A DNA stretch of 64,000 nucleotides from Clostridiales bacterium (lineage in GTDB: Bacteria; Bacillota; Clostridia; Lachnospirales; Lachnospiraceae): contig JAAYNV010000040.1 in the NCBI GenBank assembly GCA_012520645.1, positions 1 through 64,000 on the forward strand, written 5' to 3'. A model generated the notes under the pieces. That model ran no database searches. It was not told the DNA's origin and worked only from the letters and a program-made list of their open reading frames with translations. A program made the position numbers and the translations under genes. Each line of letters opens with the position of its first letter. Position 1 is the first letter of the stretch. Shown piece by piece: positions 39,039-48,712 of the stretch.

Positions 39039-41180
39039 ATGATAAAGATAGGAATGCTAATCGGCGATCGCTATGAAATACTTGAAAAAATCGGCACCGG
39101 CGGCATGTCTGATGTGTATAAAGCAAAATGTCACAAGCTAAACCGCTTTGTGGCAGTCAAGGTGTTAAAGCAGGAATTCAGTGAAAATACAAATTTTGTA
39201 TCCAAGTTTCGGATTGAGGCGCAGGCAGCCGCAGGACTGATGCATCCGAATATCGTCAATGTCTATGACGTAGGAGAAGAAAACGGCATTTATTATATTG
39301 TCATGGAACTTGTGGAGGGAATCACCCTCAAAAAATATATTGAAAAGAAAGCAAGGTTATCCGTGAAGGAGGCTGTGACCATTGCCATTCAGGTGTCTAT
39401 GGGAATCGAGGCCGCGCACAATAACCATATCATACATCGTGATATTAAACCGCAGAATATCATCATTTCCAAGGAAGGGAAAGTAAAAGTTACAGACTTT
39501 GGTATCGCTAAGGCGGCTACGAGCAATACGATTACTTCAAATGTGATGGGAAGTGTGCACTATACGTCGCCGGAGCAGGCAAGAGGCGGTTATAGTGATG
39601 AAAAGAGCGACATTTATTCGCTGGGTATTACGTTGTTTGAAATGCTGACTGGCAGGGTGCCGTTTAACGGAGAAACAACCGTGGCAATCGCTATTAAGCA
39701 TATTCAGGAACCCATGCCGTCTCCACGTGATTATGTACCGGAGATTCCCGTCAGTGTAGAACAGATTGTATTCAAATGTACCCAGAAGAGTCCGGACAGA
39801 CGTTATCAGTCCATGCCGGAGTTGGTGGAGGATTTAAAACGTTCTCTGATCAATCCGGATGATGACTTCGTCAAGGTGATTGATGTGGACGGGAATGGGG
39901 AAACCAGAGCCATTTCTGACAGGGAATTTGAAAAAATCAAAAAGCAGTCTGCAAGAAGGGATGACTATGAGGAATCTCTCAGACTCAATGATACCGGAAG
40001 GGTCCAGCCACCGGCCAGACCAAACAGACAGACACGACCGAAGCAGAAGGCAGTGCGTGTGGAAGAGCCGGAAGTAGTTTATGAGGATGAAGCATACAAT
40101 CCGAAGATGGAAAAGCTGACCACAGTACTTGCGGTCATTGCGGCTGTCATTATCGGACTGATTGTGATCTTTTTGGCAGGGAAAGCATTTGGTCTGTTTG
40201 GTGCGGATGGTCTGGGCGGTATTTCCATTGGAAGTGAAAGTGGAAAGGGCATTATGCCTGATATTGTTGGCAAGACACTGGAGGAAGCGAAGAAGGAACT
40301 TCGAAATGCCGGCATTGATTATGAAATCCGTTATGAGGAATCACAGAAATATGGTGCGGATGTTGTCCTTTCTGCAAGTGTGAATGCCGGGGAAAAAGTC
40401 GGTGCAAATCAGACGGTTTCCGTTGTAGTCAGTGCCGGACAAAATGGAGTAGCCGTACCGGATGTGACCGGAAAGAGCGAGGCGGAAGCGACAGCAATTC
40501 TGGAAAAAGAAGGATTTGTGGTCAGCAAGGCAGAAGGCAATTCGGATACGGTGGAAAAGGGCAATATTATTTCACAGTCTCCTAAGGGAGGCGAAAAAGC
40601 TCCGCTTGGATCGTCCATCAGTATTATTATCAGTGCCGGTTCGGACAACAGCAATAAGGTGGCAATGCCACAGCTGGTGGGTCTTTCCGAGATGGATGCG
40701 ACCGTACAGCTGACGGAACTTGGTTTAAATGTCGGAAACGTGGAGATGATCAATCACGAGGATCCTGCCTATACAGGACTGGTTTGTTATCAGAGCTATT
40801 CGGTAGGAACGTATGTGGAACTGGGAACAGCGGTGGACTTAAAGGTCAGTACCGGACCGGAAAATGCGAGGTTCAGCTATAATGCCAGCATTGATTCGCC
40901 TGCAATGGAAGACCCGCAGTATCAGCCGGGGACTTCAACACAGGTCATTTTGACAACGGCAGAGGGGATTGAGCTGATGAGGACGACGACGTCATCCTTC
41001 CCGATTGCTGTGAATTTTAGTGGAATTGAGGGTTCCGGAACTGGTGTGATTACCTTTGTCTATGATGTGACAACAGATGCGGCTACTACTACGGATGAGA
41101 ACGGAGAGACGGTGACTCTGCCGGGGACAACACAGCAGAAGACTACCCAGAGGGCGGTGGCATTTACACCGGAATCCTAA
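39039..41180 (+). CDS. prkC: PASTA Ser/Thr kinase PrkC/Stk-like
   Basis: IHRDIKPQNIIIS; TM; three PASTA-like repeats. Confidence 0.93.
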   Translation: MIKIGMLIGDRYEILEKIGTGGMSDVYKAKCHKLNRFVAVKVLKQEFSENTNFVSKFRIEAQAAAGLMHPNIVNVYDVGEENGIYYIVMELVEGITLKKYIEKKARLSVKEAVTIAIQVSMGIEAAHNNHIIHRDIKPQNIIISKEGKVKVTDFGIAKAATSNTITSNVMGSVHYTSPEQARGGYSDEKSDIYSLGITLFEMLTGRVPFNGETTVAIAIKHIQEPMPSPRDYVPEIPVSVEQIVFKCTQKSPDRRYQSMPELVEDLKRSLINPDDDFVKVIDVDGNGETRAISDREFEKIKKQSARRDDYEESLRLNDTGRVQPPARPNRQTRPKQKAVRVEEPEVVYEDEAYNPKMEKLTTVLAVIAAVIIGLIVIFLAGKAFGLFGADGLGGISIGSESGKGIMPDIVGKTLEEAKKELRNAGIDYEIRYEESQKYGADVVLSASVNAGEKVGANQTVSVVVSAGQNGVAVPDVTGKSEAEATAILEKEGFVVSKAEGNSDTVEKGNIISQSPKGGEKAPLGSSISIIISAGSDNSNKVAMPQLVGLSEMDATVQLTELGLNVGNVEMINHEDPAYTGLVCYQSYSVGTYVELGTAVDLKVSTGPENARFSYNASIDSPAMEDPQYQPGTSTQVILTTAEGIELMRTTTSSFPIAVNFSGIEGSGTGVITFVYDVTTDAATTTDENGETVTLPGTTQQKTTQRAVAFTPES

Positions 41181-41208
41181 ATAGGTGTCTGGAAGGGCAA
41201 GGGTTTGT

Positions 41209-42087
41209 ATGCAGGGAAAGATTATCAGGGGAATCGCAGGATTCTATTATGTGCATATAGAAGGCAAGGGCATTTATGAGTGCAAGGCAAAGGGCGTATT
41301 TCGAAAGGATCATAAGAAACCTTTAGTCGGAGACAATGTGGAAATCGATGTGCTTTCGGAGGAAGAAAAGCTGGGTAATATTTCCGTATTGCTCCAAAGA
41401 AAAAATGCGCTGATACGCCCGGCAGTTGCCAATATTGATCAGGCACTTGTCATATTTGCGGCTGCAAAGCCGGAGCCTAACTTTAATTTGTTGGATCGTT
41501 TTCTTATTATGATGGAACAGCAGGGGTTGCATAGTACAATCTGCTTTAATAAGCTGGATATCATATCGGAAGAAGAGAAGGCAAGGCTTAAAAGCATTTA
41601 TGAGCCGTGCGGCTATACGGTACTGTTCGTCAGTGCCAGAGAAGAAAAAGGCATAGATTCCCTAAAGGAGCTTTTAACGGGTAAAACGACTGCCGTGGCA
41701 GGACCAAGCGGAGTGGGAAAATCTTCTCTGGTCAATACGCTGCAGAGCCATACGCAGATGGAGACCGGAGCCATCAGTGAAAAAATCGAACGGGGACGGC
41801 ATACGACCCGTCATACGGAACTGATTTCCATAGAGCAAAATACCTATATCATGGACACACCGGGATTCAGTTCCTTAAATCTGGCAGAGACGGAAAAAGA
41901 GGAGTTAAAAGACTATTATCCTGAATTTGCTCCGTATCACGGCGCGTGCCGCTTTCAGGGATGCGTCCATATACACGAACCGGACTGCGCTGTAAAGAGA
42001 GCGCTGGAAGCAGGAAAAATCCACCGGATGCGGTACGACAATTATGTACTGCTTTATGAGGAATTGAAAAACAGGCGGCGTTATTAG
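41209..42087 (+). CDS. rsgA: Ribosome small subunit GTPase RsgA
   Basis: GPSGVGKSSLVN; permuted GTPase; C-terminal Zn-binding CRFQGCVHIHEPDC. Confidence 0.93.
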   Translation: MQGKIIRGIAGFYYVHIEGKGIYECKAKGVFRKDHKKPLVGDNVEIDVLSEEEKLGNISVLLQRKNALIRPAVANIDQALVIFAAAKPEPNFNLLDRFLIMMEQQGLHSTICFNKLDIISEEEKARLKSIYEPCGYTVLFVSAREEKGIDSLKELLTGKTTAVAGPSGVGKSSLVNTLQSHTQMETGAISEKIERGRHTTRHTELISIEQNTYIMDTPGFSSLNLAETEKEELKDYYPEFAPYHGACRFQGCVHIHEPDCAVKRALEAGKIHRMRYDNYVLLYEELKNRRRY

Positions 42088-42129
42088 AAGCCTTAAAATA
42101 AAGGATACAAAAGGAGATTAGAACAGACT

Positions 42130-43227
42130 ATGAAACTAGGAATCGTAGGACTTCCGAATGTGGGAAAGAGCACATTATTTAATTCATTGACAAAGGCGGG
42201 CGCAGAATCGGCAAACTATCCGTTCTGTACCATTGATCCGAACGTGGGAATCGTTACCGTACCGGATGAGCGATTAAAGCTGCTTGGAGATATGTACCAG
42301 TCTAAAAAGGTAACACCTGCAGTCATTGAATTTGTAGACATTGCAGGTCTGGTAAAGGGTGCATCCAAGGGAGAGGGACTGGGAAATCAGTTCTTAAGCA
42401 ATATCCGCGAGGTGGATGCAGTCGTGCATGTAGTCAGATGCTTTGAGGATGCCAATGTGGTTCATGTAGACGGTAGCATTGATCCGTTGCGTGACATTGA
42501 AACAATCAATCTGGAGTTGATTTTTTCCGATATTGAGATTCTGGATAGAAGAATTGCCAAGACTTCCCGTGGGGCAAGAAATGACAAGACACTGGCAAAG
42601 GAACTGGCGCTTCTTGAGCGCATCAAGGCGCATTTGGAGGAAGGAAAGCTGGCAAAAGGTTTTGAAACAGCAGACGAGGATGAAGAGGAATGGTTTAATT
42701 CCTACAATCTGCTGACTGCAAAGCCGGTTATCTTTGCAGCAAACGTGGCAGAGGATGATCTGGCGGATGACGGGGCAAATAATAAGGGCGTGGCGGCTGT
42801 ACGGGAATTTGCAGCAGCAAACGGCAGTGAGGTATTTGTGATCTGTGCACAGATTGAGCAGGAGATTGCAGAGCTGGATGAAGATGAAAAAGCCATGTTC
42901 TTAGAGGATCTTGGTCTCAAAGAGTCGGGTCTGGAAAAACTCATCAAGGCAAGCTATCAGTTGCTTGGTTTGATCAGCTTCTTAACGGCGGGCGAGGATG
43001 AGACACGCGCCTGGACGATTAAGGTTGGGACGAAAGCACCGCAGGCAGCAGGAAAGATTCATACGGATTTTGAAAGAGGATTTATCAAAGCTGAGGTTGT
43101 AAACTATAAGGATCTGTTAGAGCAGGGTTCCCTGTCTGCAGCAAGAGAAAAGGGATTAGTCGGAATGGAAGGAAAGGAATACGTTGTAAAGGATGGCGAT
43201 GTGATCCTCTTTAGATTCAACGTATAG
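42130..43227 (+). CDS. ychF: GTPase YchF
   Basis: MKLGIVGLPNVGKSTLFNSLTKAG. Confidence 0.95.
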   Translation: MKLGIVGLPNVGKSTLFNSLTKAGAESANYPFCTIDPNVGIVTVPDERLKLLGDMYQSKKVTPAVIEFVDIAGLVKGASKGEGLGNQFLSNIREVDAVVHVVRCFEDANVVHVDGSIDPLRDIETINLELIFSDIEILDRRIAKTSRGARNDKTLAKELALLERIKAHLEEGKLAKGFETADEDEEEWFNSYNLLTAKPVIFAANVAEDDLADDGANNKGVAAVREFAAANGSEVFVICAQIEQEIAELDEDEKAMFLEDLGLKESGLEKLIKASYQLLGLISFLTAGEDETRAWTIKVGTKAPQAAGKIHTDFERGFIKAEVVNYKDLLEQGSLSAAREKGLVGMEGKEYVVKDGDVILFRFNV

Positions 43228-43228
43228 T

Positions 43229-44119
43229 GTGATAAGAATGCAGGATTTAATGGGAGCGGGAGATATAGCATTTCCGCATCTTGGCATTTATCTGGAAAAT
43301 GTGCCAAAATCTTTTAGTGTCTTCGGATTTGAGATTGCGTTTTACGGAGTCATTATTACGTTTGGTGTGCTTGCCGGATTAATATTAGCGCTTAGAGAGG
43401 CGAAGATTAGCGGGCAGAATCAGGATGATTACTGGGATTTTTTCATGTATGCACTCATCTTCTCCATACTGGGAGCCAGACTTTACTATGTGATTTTTGC
43501 AGGAGGCTGGGAGAGATATAAGAAAAATCCACTTTTAATCTTGAACACCAGAGAGGGCGGACTGGCCATTTACGGTGCGGTGATTGCAGCGTTTCTGACC
43601 CTGTTTGTCTATACCAAGGTCAAAAAGAAGTCGTTTTTTCAGATGGGTGATACTGCAGTGCCGGGACTGATTCTCGGACAGATCATTGGACGTTGGGGAA
43701 ATTTTATGAACAGAGAAGCGTTTGGCGAGTATACAGATGGTCTGTTCGCCATGCGGTTGCCGACAGCGGCAGTGCGCGCCAATGAGATTACCGATACAAT
43801 GCGGGCACATATGACTGATGGAGTCAATTATATTCAGGTTCATCCCACGTTTTTATATGAGGGGCTTTGGAATTTGTTTGTATTGAGCTTAATGATGCTG
43901 TATCGAAAGCATAAGAAATTCGAGGGTGAGATCTGTCTGTTTTATCTGGGCGGCTATGGAATCGGTCGTTTCTTTATCGAAGGGCTCAGAACCGACCAGC
44001 TTCAGATCGGCAGTACCGGAATTGCAGTTTCCCAGATGTTGGGAATCGGGTTGTTTGTTTTCTCGGCGGTAACGGATATTGTGGTCCGGATACGTCTTCA
44101 AAAAAAGCAGCAGGCATAG
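43229..44119 (+). CDS. lgt: Prolipoprotein diacylglyceryl transferase
   Basis: GLILGQIIGRWGNFMNREAFG. Confidence 0.95.
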   Translation: MIRMQDLMGAGDIAFPHLGIYLENVPKSFSVFGFEIAFYGVIITFGVLAGLILALREAKISGQNQDDYWDFFMYALIFSILGARLYYVIFAGGWERYKKNPLLILNTREGGLAIYGAVIAAFLTLFVYTKVKKKSFFQMGDTAVPGLILGQIIGRWGNFMNREAFGEYTDGLFAMRLPTAAVRANEITDTMRAHMTDGVNYIQVHPTFLYEGLWNLFVLSLMMLYRKHKKFEGEICLFYLGGYGIGRFFIEGLRTDQLQIGSTGIAVSQMLGIGLFVFSAVTDIVVRIRLQKKQQA

Positions 44120-44136
44120 AAAAATTAAATAAGGAT

Positions 44137-44174
44137 AAAAAAAGGCATTCCAATATTTTGGGGTGTCTTTTTTT
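44137..44174 (+). terminator. Terminator after lgt
   Basis: AAAAAAAGGCATTCC...GGGGTGTCTTTTTTT. Confidence 0.75.
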
Positions 44175-44252
44175 GTGCCTACAATATGTTGGAAAGCCTT
44201 TATAAATCTTAAAAAATTCTTTAGAAATAATTTACAAATTGCCCATTTTTGC

Positions 44253-44335
44253 TTGTCAAAGGGTCCTGAATGGGTTAAAATGACTTCATAAGTGGAGAAA
44301 AGTGGTGCAAAATGGTTCAGAGTGGGACAAAGTGG
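44253..44335 (+). promoter_or_regulatory. dcw promoter plus five MraZ-type boxes
   Basis: TTGTCA-17-TAAAAT; A(G/A)TGG at 44291, 44301, 44311, 44321, 44331. Confidence 0.85.
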
Positions 44336-44364
44336 TAAAAATCTGACCAGACCGCTTTTGGCAG

Positions 44365-44805
44365 GTGATTGTTATGTTTATGGGCGAATACAACCACACA
44401 ATTGATGCCAAGGGCAGGCTTATCATCCCTTCCAAATTCCGGGAGAGTCTGGGCGAGGCTTTCGTTGTGACGAAGGGGCTGGATGGCTGTCTGTTTGTGT
44501 ACGACGAGGAAGAGTGGAAACGCCTGGAGGAAATTTTAAAAAACCTGCCGTTAAACAGTAAGGATGCCAGACAGCTGGTACGTTTCTTTCTTGCAGGTGC
44601 CATGGAAGCAGAGGTGGACAAGCAGGGAAGAATACTGCTCCCATCCAATTTACGGGAATATGCCGGATTGGAAAAGGATGTCGTGCTGATTGGCGTAGCG
44701 AGCCGCGTGGAAATCTGGAGTAAGGAGCGCTATGAGGGAACTGTCACTTATGACGATATGGATGAAATTGCAGAGCGTATGTCAGAGCTTGGTTTTAGTA
44801 TTTGA
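44365..44805 (+). CDS. mraZ: Transcriptional regulator MraZ
   Basis: [24 protein letters not shown]. Confidence 0.95.
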   Translation: MIVMFMGEYNHTIDAKGRLIIPSKFRESLGEAFVVTKGLDGCLFVYDEEEWKRLEEILKNLPLNSKDARQLVRFFLAGAMEAEVDKQGRILLPSNLREYAGLEKDVVLIGVASRVEIWSKERYEGTVTYDDMDEIAERMSELGFSI

Positions 44806-44856
44806 TGCTTCACGTAGGATGTTTTATAGCGGATGCTGTACGAGAAAGGAATGGAC

Positions 44857-45792
44857 ATGGAGTTTAAACATACCTCCGTACTTCTTGCGGAAACGATCGA
44901 ACAACTGCATATCAGACCGGAGGGAATTTATCTGGACGGAACACTCGGTGGCGGCGGACATGCCTATCATGTGGCAGAGAGACTTAGTGGAAAAGGCAGA
45001 CTGATCGGAATCGATCAGGATGAAGCAGCCATTCAGGCAGCAGGCGAGAGACTTGCACCCTTTGAGGACAGGGTTACAATTATACGTAATAATTACTGCA
45101 ATGCAAAGGAAGCACTAAAGAAGATCGGTGTGGAGAAGGTGGATGGTATTGTACTGGATTTAGGAGTGTCTTCCTATCAGTTAGATACCGTGGAAAGAGG
45201 ATTCTCCTATAAATATGATACGGCACTGGATATGCGCATGGACAGACGCCAGAGTCTGACTGCAAAGGATATTGTAAACGATTATTCCGAGATGGAACTG
45301 TATCGGATCATCCGGGATTACGGCGAAGATCAGTTCGCAAAAAATATAGCCAAGCATATTGTAAGAGCCAGAAGCGAAAAAACAATTGAAACGACCGGAG
45401 AACTAAATGAGATCATAAAGGCAGCGATACCGGCAAAGATGCGGGCGACCGGAGGACATCCATCCAAGCGCACGTTTCAGGCAATCCGGATCGAATGCAA
45501 CAGAGAACTGGAGGTACTGAAGAATTCTCTGGATATGATGATTGATCTGTTGAATCCGGGAGGAAGGCTTTGTATTATTACCTTTCATTCCCTGGAGGAC
45601 CGAATCGTCAAATCCGGTTTTAAGAAGAACGAATCACCGTGTACCTGTCCACCGGATTTTCCGGTATGTGTATGCGGAAAGGTTTCAAAAGGAAAGGTAA
45701 TCACGAGAAAACCGATTCTTCCGGGGGAGGAAGAACTGGAGGAGAATAAACGCTCTAAGAGTGCAAAGCTGAGGGTGTTTGAACGAAAATAA
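44857..45792 (+). CDS. rsmH: 16S rRNA (cytosine1402-N4)-methyltransferase
   Basis: [13 protein letters not shown]...[12 protein letters not shown]. Confidence 0.95.
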   Translation: MEFKHTSVLLAETIEQLHIRPEGIYLDGTLGGGGHAYHVAERLSGKGRLIGIDQDEAAIQAAGERLAPFEDRVTIIRNNYCNAKEALKKIGVEKVDGIVLDLGVSSYQLDTVERGFSYKYDTALDMRMDRRQSLTAKDIVNDYSEMELYRIIRDYGEDQFAKNIAKHIVRARSEKTIETTGELNEIIKAAIPAKMRATGGHPSKRTFQAIRIECNRELEVLKNSLDMMIDLLNPGGRLCIITFHSLEDRIVKSGFKKNESPCTCPPDFPVCVCGKVSKGKVITRKPILPGEEELEENKRSKSAKLRVFERK

Positions 45793-45813
45793 ATTTTGAA
45801 GGGGTAGATTGTC

Positions 45814-46323
45814 ATGGCAGCATCCAGGAACAGACAACAGACGAATCGAAGACAAACTACATATCGAAAAAACGAGGCGGAGAGAAGAAATACCTATATC
45901 TACGATAACACAGCCAGAGAACTGGATGTCAGAAGGGCGATGGAGGAGGCTCCGAAAAAGAAGCTTTCCCACACAGCCCGTAAGAACCGGGAAAAGGCTC
46001 GCCATATGAATCTCGGATATGTCCTGTTTCTGACGATGGCATTAGGTGTGACGGGTATTATTTTGATTGGCTATATCAGACTCCAGTCGGATATTACGGC
46101 AAGCGTGAAGAACATTTCCAGACTGGAGAGCAGGTTAAGCACACTGAAAATGGAAAATGATGAGGAACTCAGCCGGATTGAGAGTTCCATTGATCTGGGA
46201 GAGGTAAAGCGGATCGCAATGGAGGAGCTAGGCATGACCTATGCGGAGGAGGGACAGATCGTGGAGTATTCCTCGGAGGGAAGTGATTATGTCAGACAGG
46301 TGGCAGAGCTTCCGGGGATGTAG
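45814..46323 (+). CDS. FtsL-like division protein
   Basis: Single TM, short coiled coil, dcw position. Confidence 0.7.
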   Translation: MAASRNRQQTNRRQTTYRKNEAERRNTYIYDNTARELDVRRAMEEAPKKKLSHTARKNREKARHMNLGYVLFLTMALGVTGIILIGYIRLQSDITASVKNISRLESRLSTLKMENDEELSRIESSIDLGEVKRIAMEELGMTYAEEGQIVEYSSEGSDYVRQVAELPGM

Positions 46324-46349
46324 GAAAAACAGGAAAAGCGGGTGTCTAT

Positions 46350-48578
46350 TTGAGTAAACAGAGAGTGCGTCAGGAAAGAGCAGGAACAGAAAGAAAGAAA
46401 AAAGAAAATCGAAATAAATTTACCACGAGAATGCAGAAAAAGCTGCTGGTGCTGTTCTTTTTTGTACTGCTGGCTTTTGCCGGATTGAGTGCAAGACTGA
46501 TTCTGATCAATAAAGAAAACGGCGAATCCTATAAGAAGCAGATTCTTTCACAGCAGCAGTATGAAAGCAAAACCCTGCCCTATAGGCGGGGCGATATCAT
46601 GGATTCTAAAGGGAGCAAGCTGGCAGTCAGCGAAAAGGTATACAATGTGGTTCTGGATACCTATCTGATGACGGAAAAAGAGGAATATATAGAACCGACG
46701 ATCAGTGCCCTGACAAAATGCTTTGGAGTAAACGGAGCAGAGATCCGGACATATATTGCGGAAAATCCAACCTCCCGTTACAATGTACTGGCAAGAAGAT
46801 TAAGTTATGAGGAGGTCAGTCCGTTTTTGGAGATGGAAGCGGATAAGGAAAACGGCGGGGCTAATATACAGGGAATCTGGTTTGAAGAGGAATATAAAAG
46901 AGTTTATCCGAACGGAGAACTGGCGAGTACAATCCTTGGATTTATGGGGAAGGATAATGGTTCTTATGGATTGGAAGAATACTACAACGATATTTTGAAT
47001 GGAACCAATGGCAGGGAATATGGCTATCTGAATGATGACGCTACTCTGGAGCGCAGCATTAAGCCGGCGGTGGACGGCAATTCACTGGTGCTGACGGTAG
47101 ATGCCAATATCCAGAGTATTGTGGAACGTTGCCTGAAGGAATATCGTGAGGAATATACCAATTCGGTAGTGGACGGTCCGGGCTATAAGAATGCCGGCTG
47201 TATTATTATGGATATCCATACCGGAAATATCCTCGCCATGGCAGACAGTTCCGGCTATGATCCGAATAATGCGCAGAATCCCGAAAAACTGATCGGACAG
47301 TTTAAAATTGATGTCAGCGGGAATGGTACGGATGAACTGATTACACAGGAAGTACTTTCCGATATGGTGTCGGACAATGATCTTTTGTATCAGAATCTGA
47401 ACAATATGTGGAAGAATTTCTGTATCAGCAATACCTATGAGCCTGGTTCGGTAGCAAAACCGTTCACCGTTGCCACTGCAATTGAGAGTGGTGCAATTAC
47501 GGGAAATGAGACATACAATTGCGGCGGATTTCTGGAAATCGGAGGACATAAGATCAAATGTCATAATACGCTGGGAGATGGTACATTGACTGTGGGAGAA
47601 GCGATTGAACGTTCCTGTAACGTTGCCATGATGCACATCGGAGAGGCAACGGGAGTCAATACCTTTACCAAATATCAAAGTAATTATAACTTTGGTCTGA
47701 AAACAAATGTGGATATGGCAGGAGAGGCGCGAACGGCAGGACTGCTCTATGATGCGTCAAATATGGGTCCGGCAGAACTTGCGACCTCGACCTTCGGGCA
47801 GGGCTTTAATGTGACGATGATTCAGATGATCACGGCATTTTCGTCCCTGATAAACGGTGGCTATTATTATGAGCCTCATATTGTCAGCAAAATTGTGAAT
47901 GCAGACGGCGCAACCGTCAAAAATATTGAGCCGAGGGTGCTGAAGCAGACCATATCACGGAGTACTTCGGATAAGATCGTAGAATATTGTAATCTGGTCG
48001 TAACAGGAGAGCATGGAACCGGTAAGACTGCACGTCCGGCAGGTTATATGATTGGCGGCAAGACGGGTACGGCGGAGACGCTGCCCCGTGGAAACCATAA
48101 ATATGTCGTTTCCTTTATGGGTTATGCCCCGGCAGACGATCCGCAGATTGCAATTTATGTGGTCGTGCAGGAGGCAAATGGTGATTATCATGGTGATGCC
48201 AAGCACGCGACCAGAATTGTCAGGAGCATTTTGACAGAGGTACTTCCTTATCTGAATATTTCCATGACGGAAGAGCTTTCAGAAGAGGAAAAACAGGAAT
48301 TAGCGGAACACAAGCTGGAAGTGACCGGAGCTGCAAAAAACGTATCGGACAATGAAGCGGATGAAAATGCAGATGAAAATGCGGAAGGAAGTGCTGGGGA
48401 CGAAAGCGACGGGGACGATAGCAGTGCCGGAACAGAAAACGGAGAGGGCAACCTACAGGAACCGGAAATTACGATCGATCCGGAGACAGGCTATGCGGTC
48501 AACTTTGAGGGAGAGCTGGTTGATCCTGCAACCGGAGTTCCGGTAGAACCATCCGGCACCGGACTGGACGGTCTTTAA
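46350..48578 (+). CDS. Class B PBP (FtsI-like) with acidic C-terminal tail
   Basis: EPGSVAKPFT; GGKTGTAETLP. Confidence 0.9.
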   Translation: MSKQRVRQERAGTERKKKENRNKFTTRMQKKLLVLFFFVLLAFAGLSARLILINKENGESYKKQILSQQQYESKTLPYRRGDIMDSKGSKLAVSEKVYNVVLDTYLMTEKEEYIEPTISALTKCFGVNGAEIRTYIAENPTSRYNVLARRLSYEEVSPFLEMEADKENGGANIQGIWFEEEYKRVYPNGELASTILGFMGKDNGSYGLEEYYNDILNGTNGREYGYLNDDATLERSIKPAVDGNSLVLTVDANIQSIVERCLKEYREEYTNSVVDGPGYKNAGCIIMDIHTGNILAMADSSGYDPNNAQNPEKLIGQFKIDVSGNGTDELITQEVLSDMVSDNDLLYQNLNNMWKNFCISNTYEPGSVAKPFTVATAIESGAITGNETYNCGGFLEIGGHKIKCHNTLGDGTLTVGEAIERSCNVAMMHIGEATGVNTFTKYQSNYNFGLKTNVDMAGEARTAGLLYDASNMGPAELATSTFGQGFNVTMIQMITAFSSLINGGYYYEPHIVSKIVNADGATVKNIEPRVLKQTISRSTSDKIVEYCNLVVTGEHGTGKTARPAGYMIGGKTGTAETLPRGNHKYVVSFMGYAPADDPQIAIYVVVQEANGDYHGDAKHATRIVRSILTEVLPYLNISMTEELSEEEKQELAEHKLEVTGAAKNVSDNEADENADENAEGSAGDESDGDDSSAGTENGEGNLQEPEITIDPETGYAVNFEGELVDPATGVPVEPSGTGLDGL

Positions 48579-48623
48579 AAAGAGGATGTTTCAAAGTTTT
48601 TACAAACTGACAAAATTGGGAAT

Positions 48624-48673
48624 AACCTCATAGGAAGGATAATAAATTGTAAAAATATCCTTTCTATGAGGTT
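48624..48673. other. 18-bp inverted repeat between PBP genes
   Basis: AACCTCATAGGAAGGATA ... TATCCTTTCTATGAGGTT. Confidence 0.8.
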
Positions 48674-48712
48674 TCTGATATTGAAAAATAAAACCTTTCA
48701 CCGAAAAAAATC

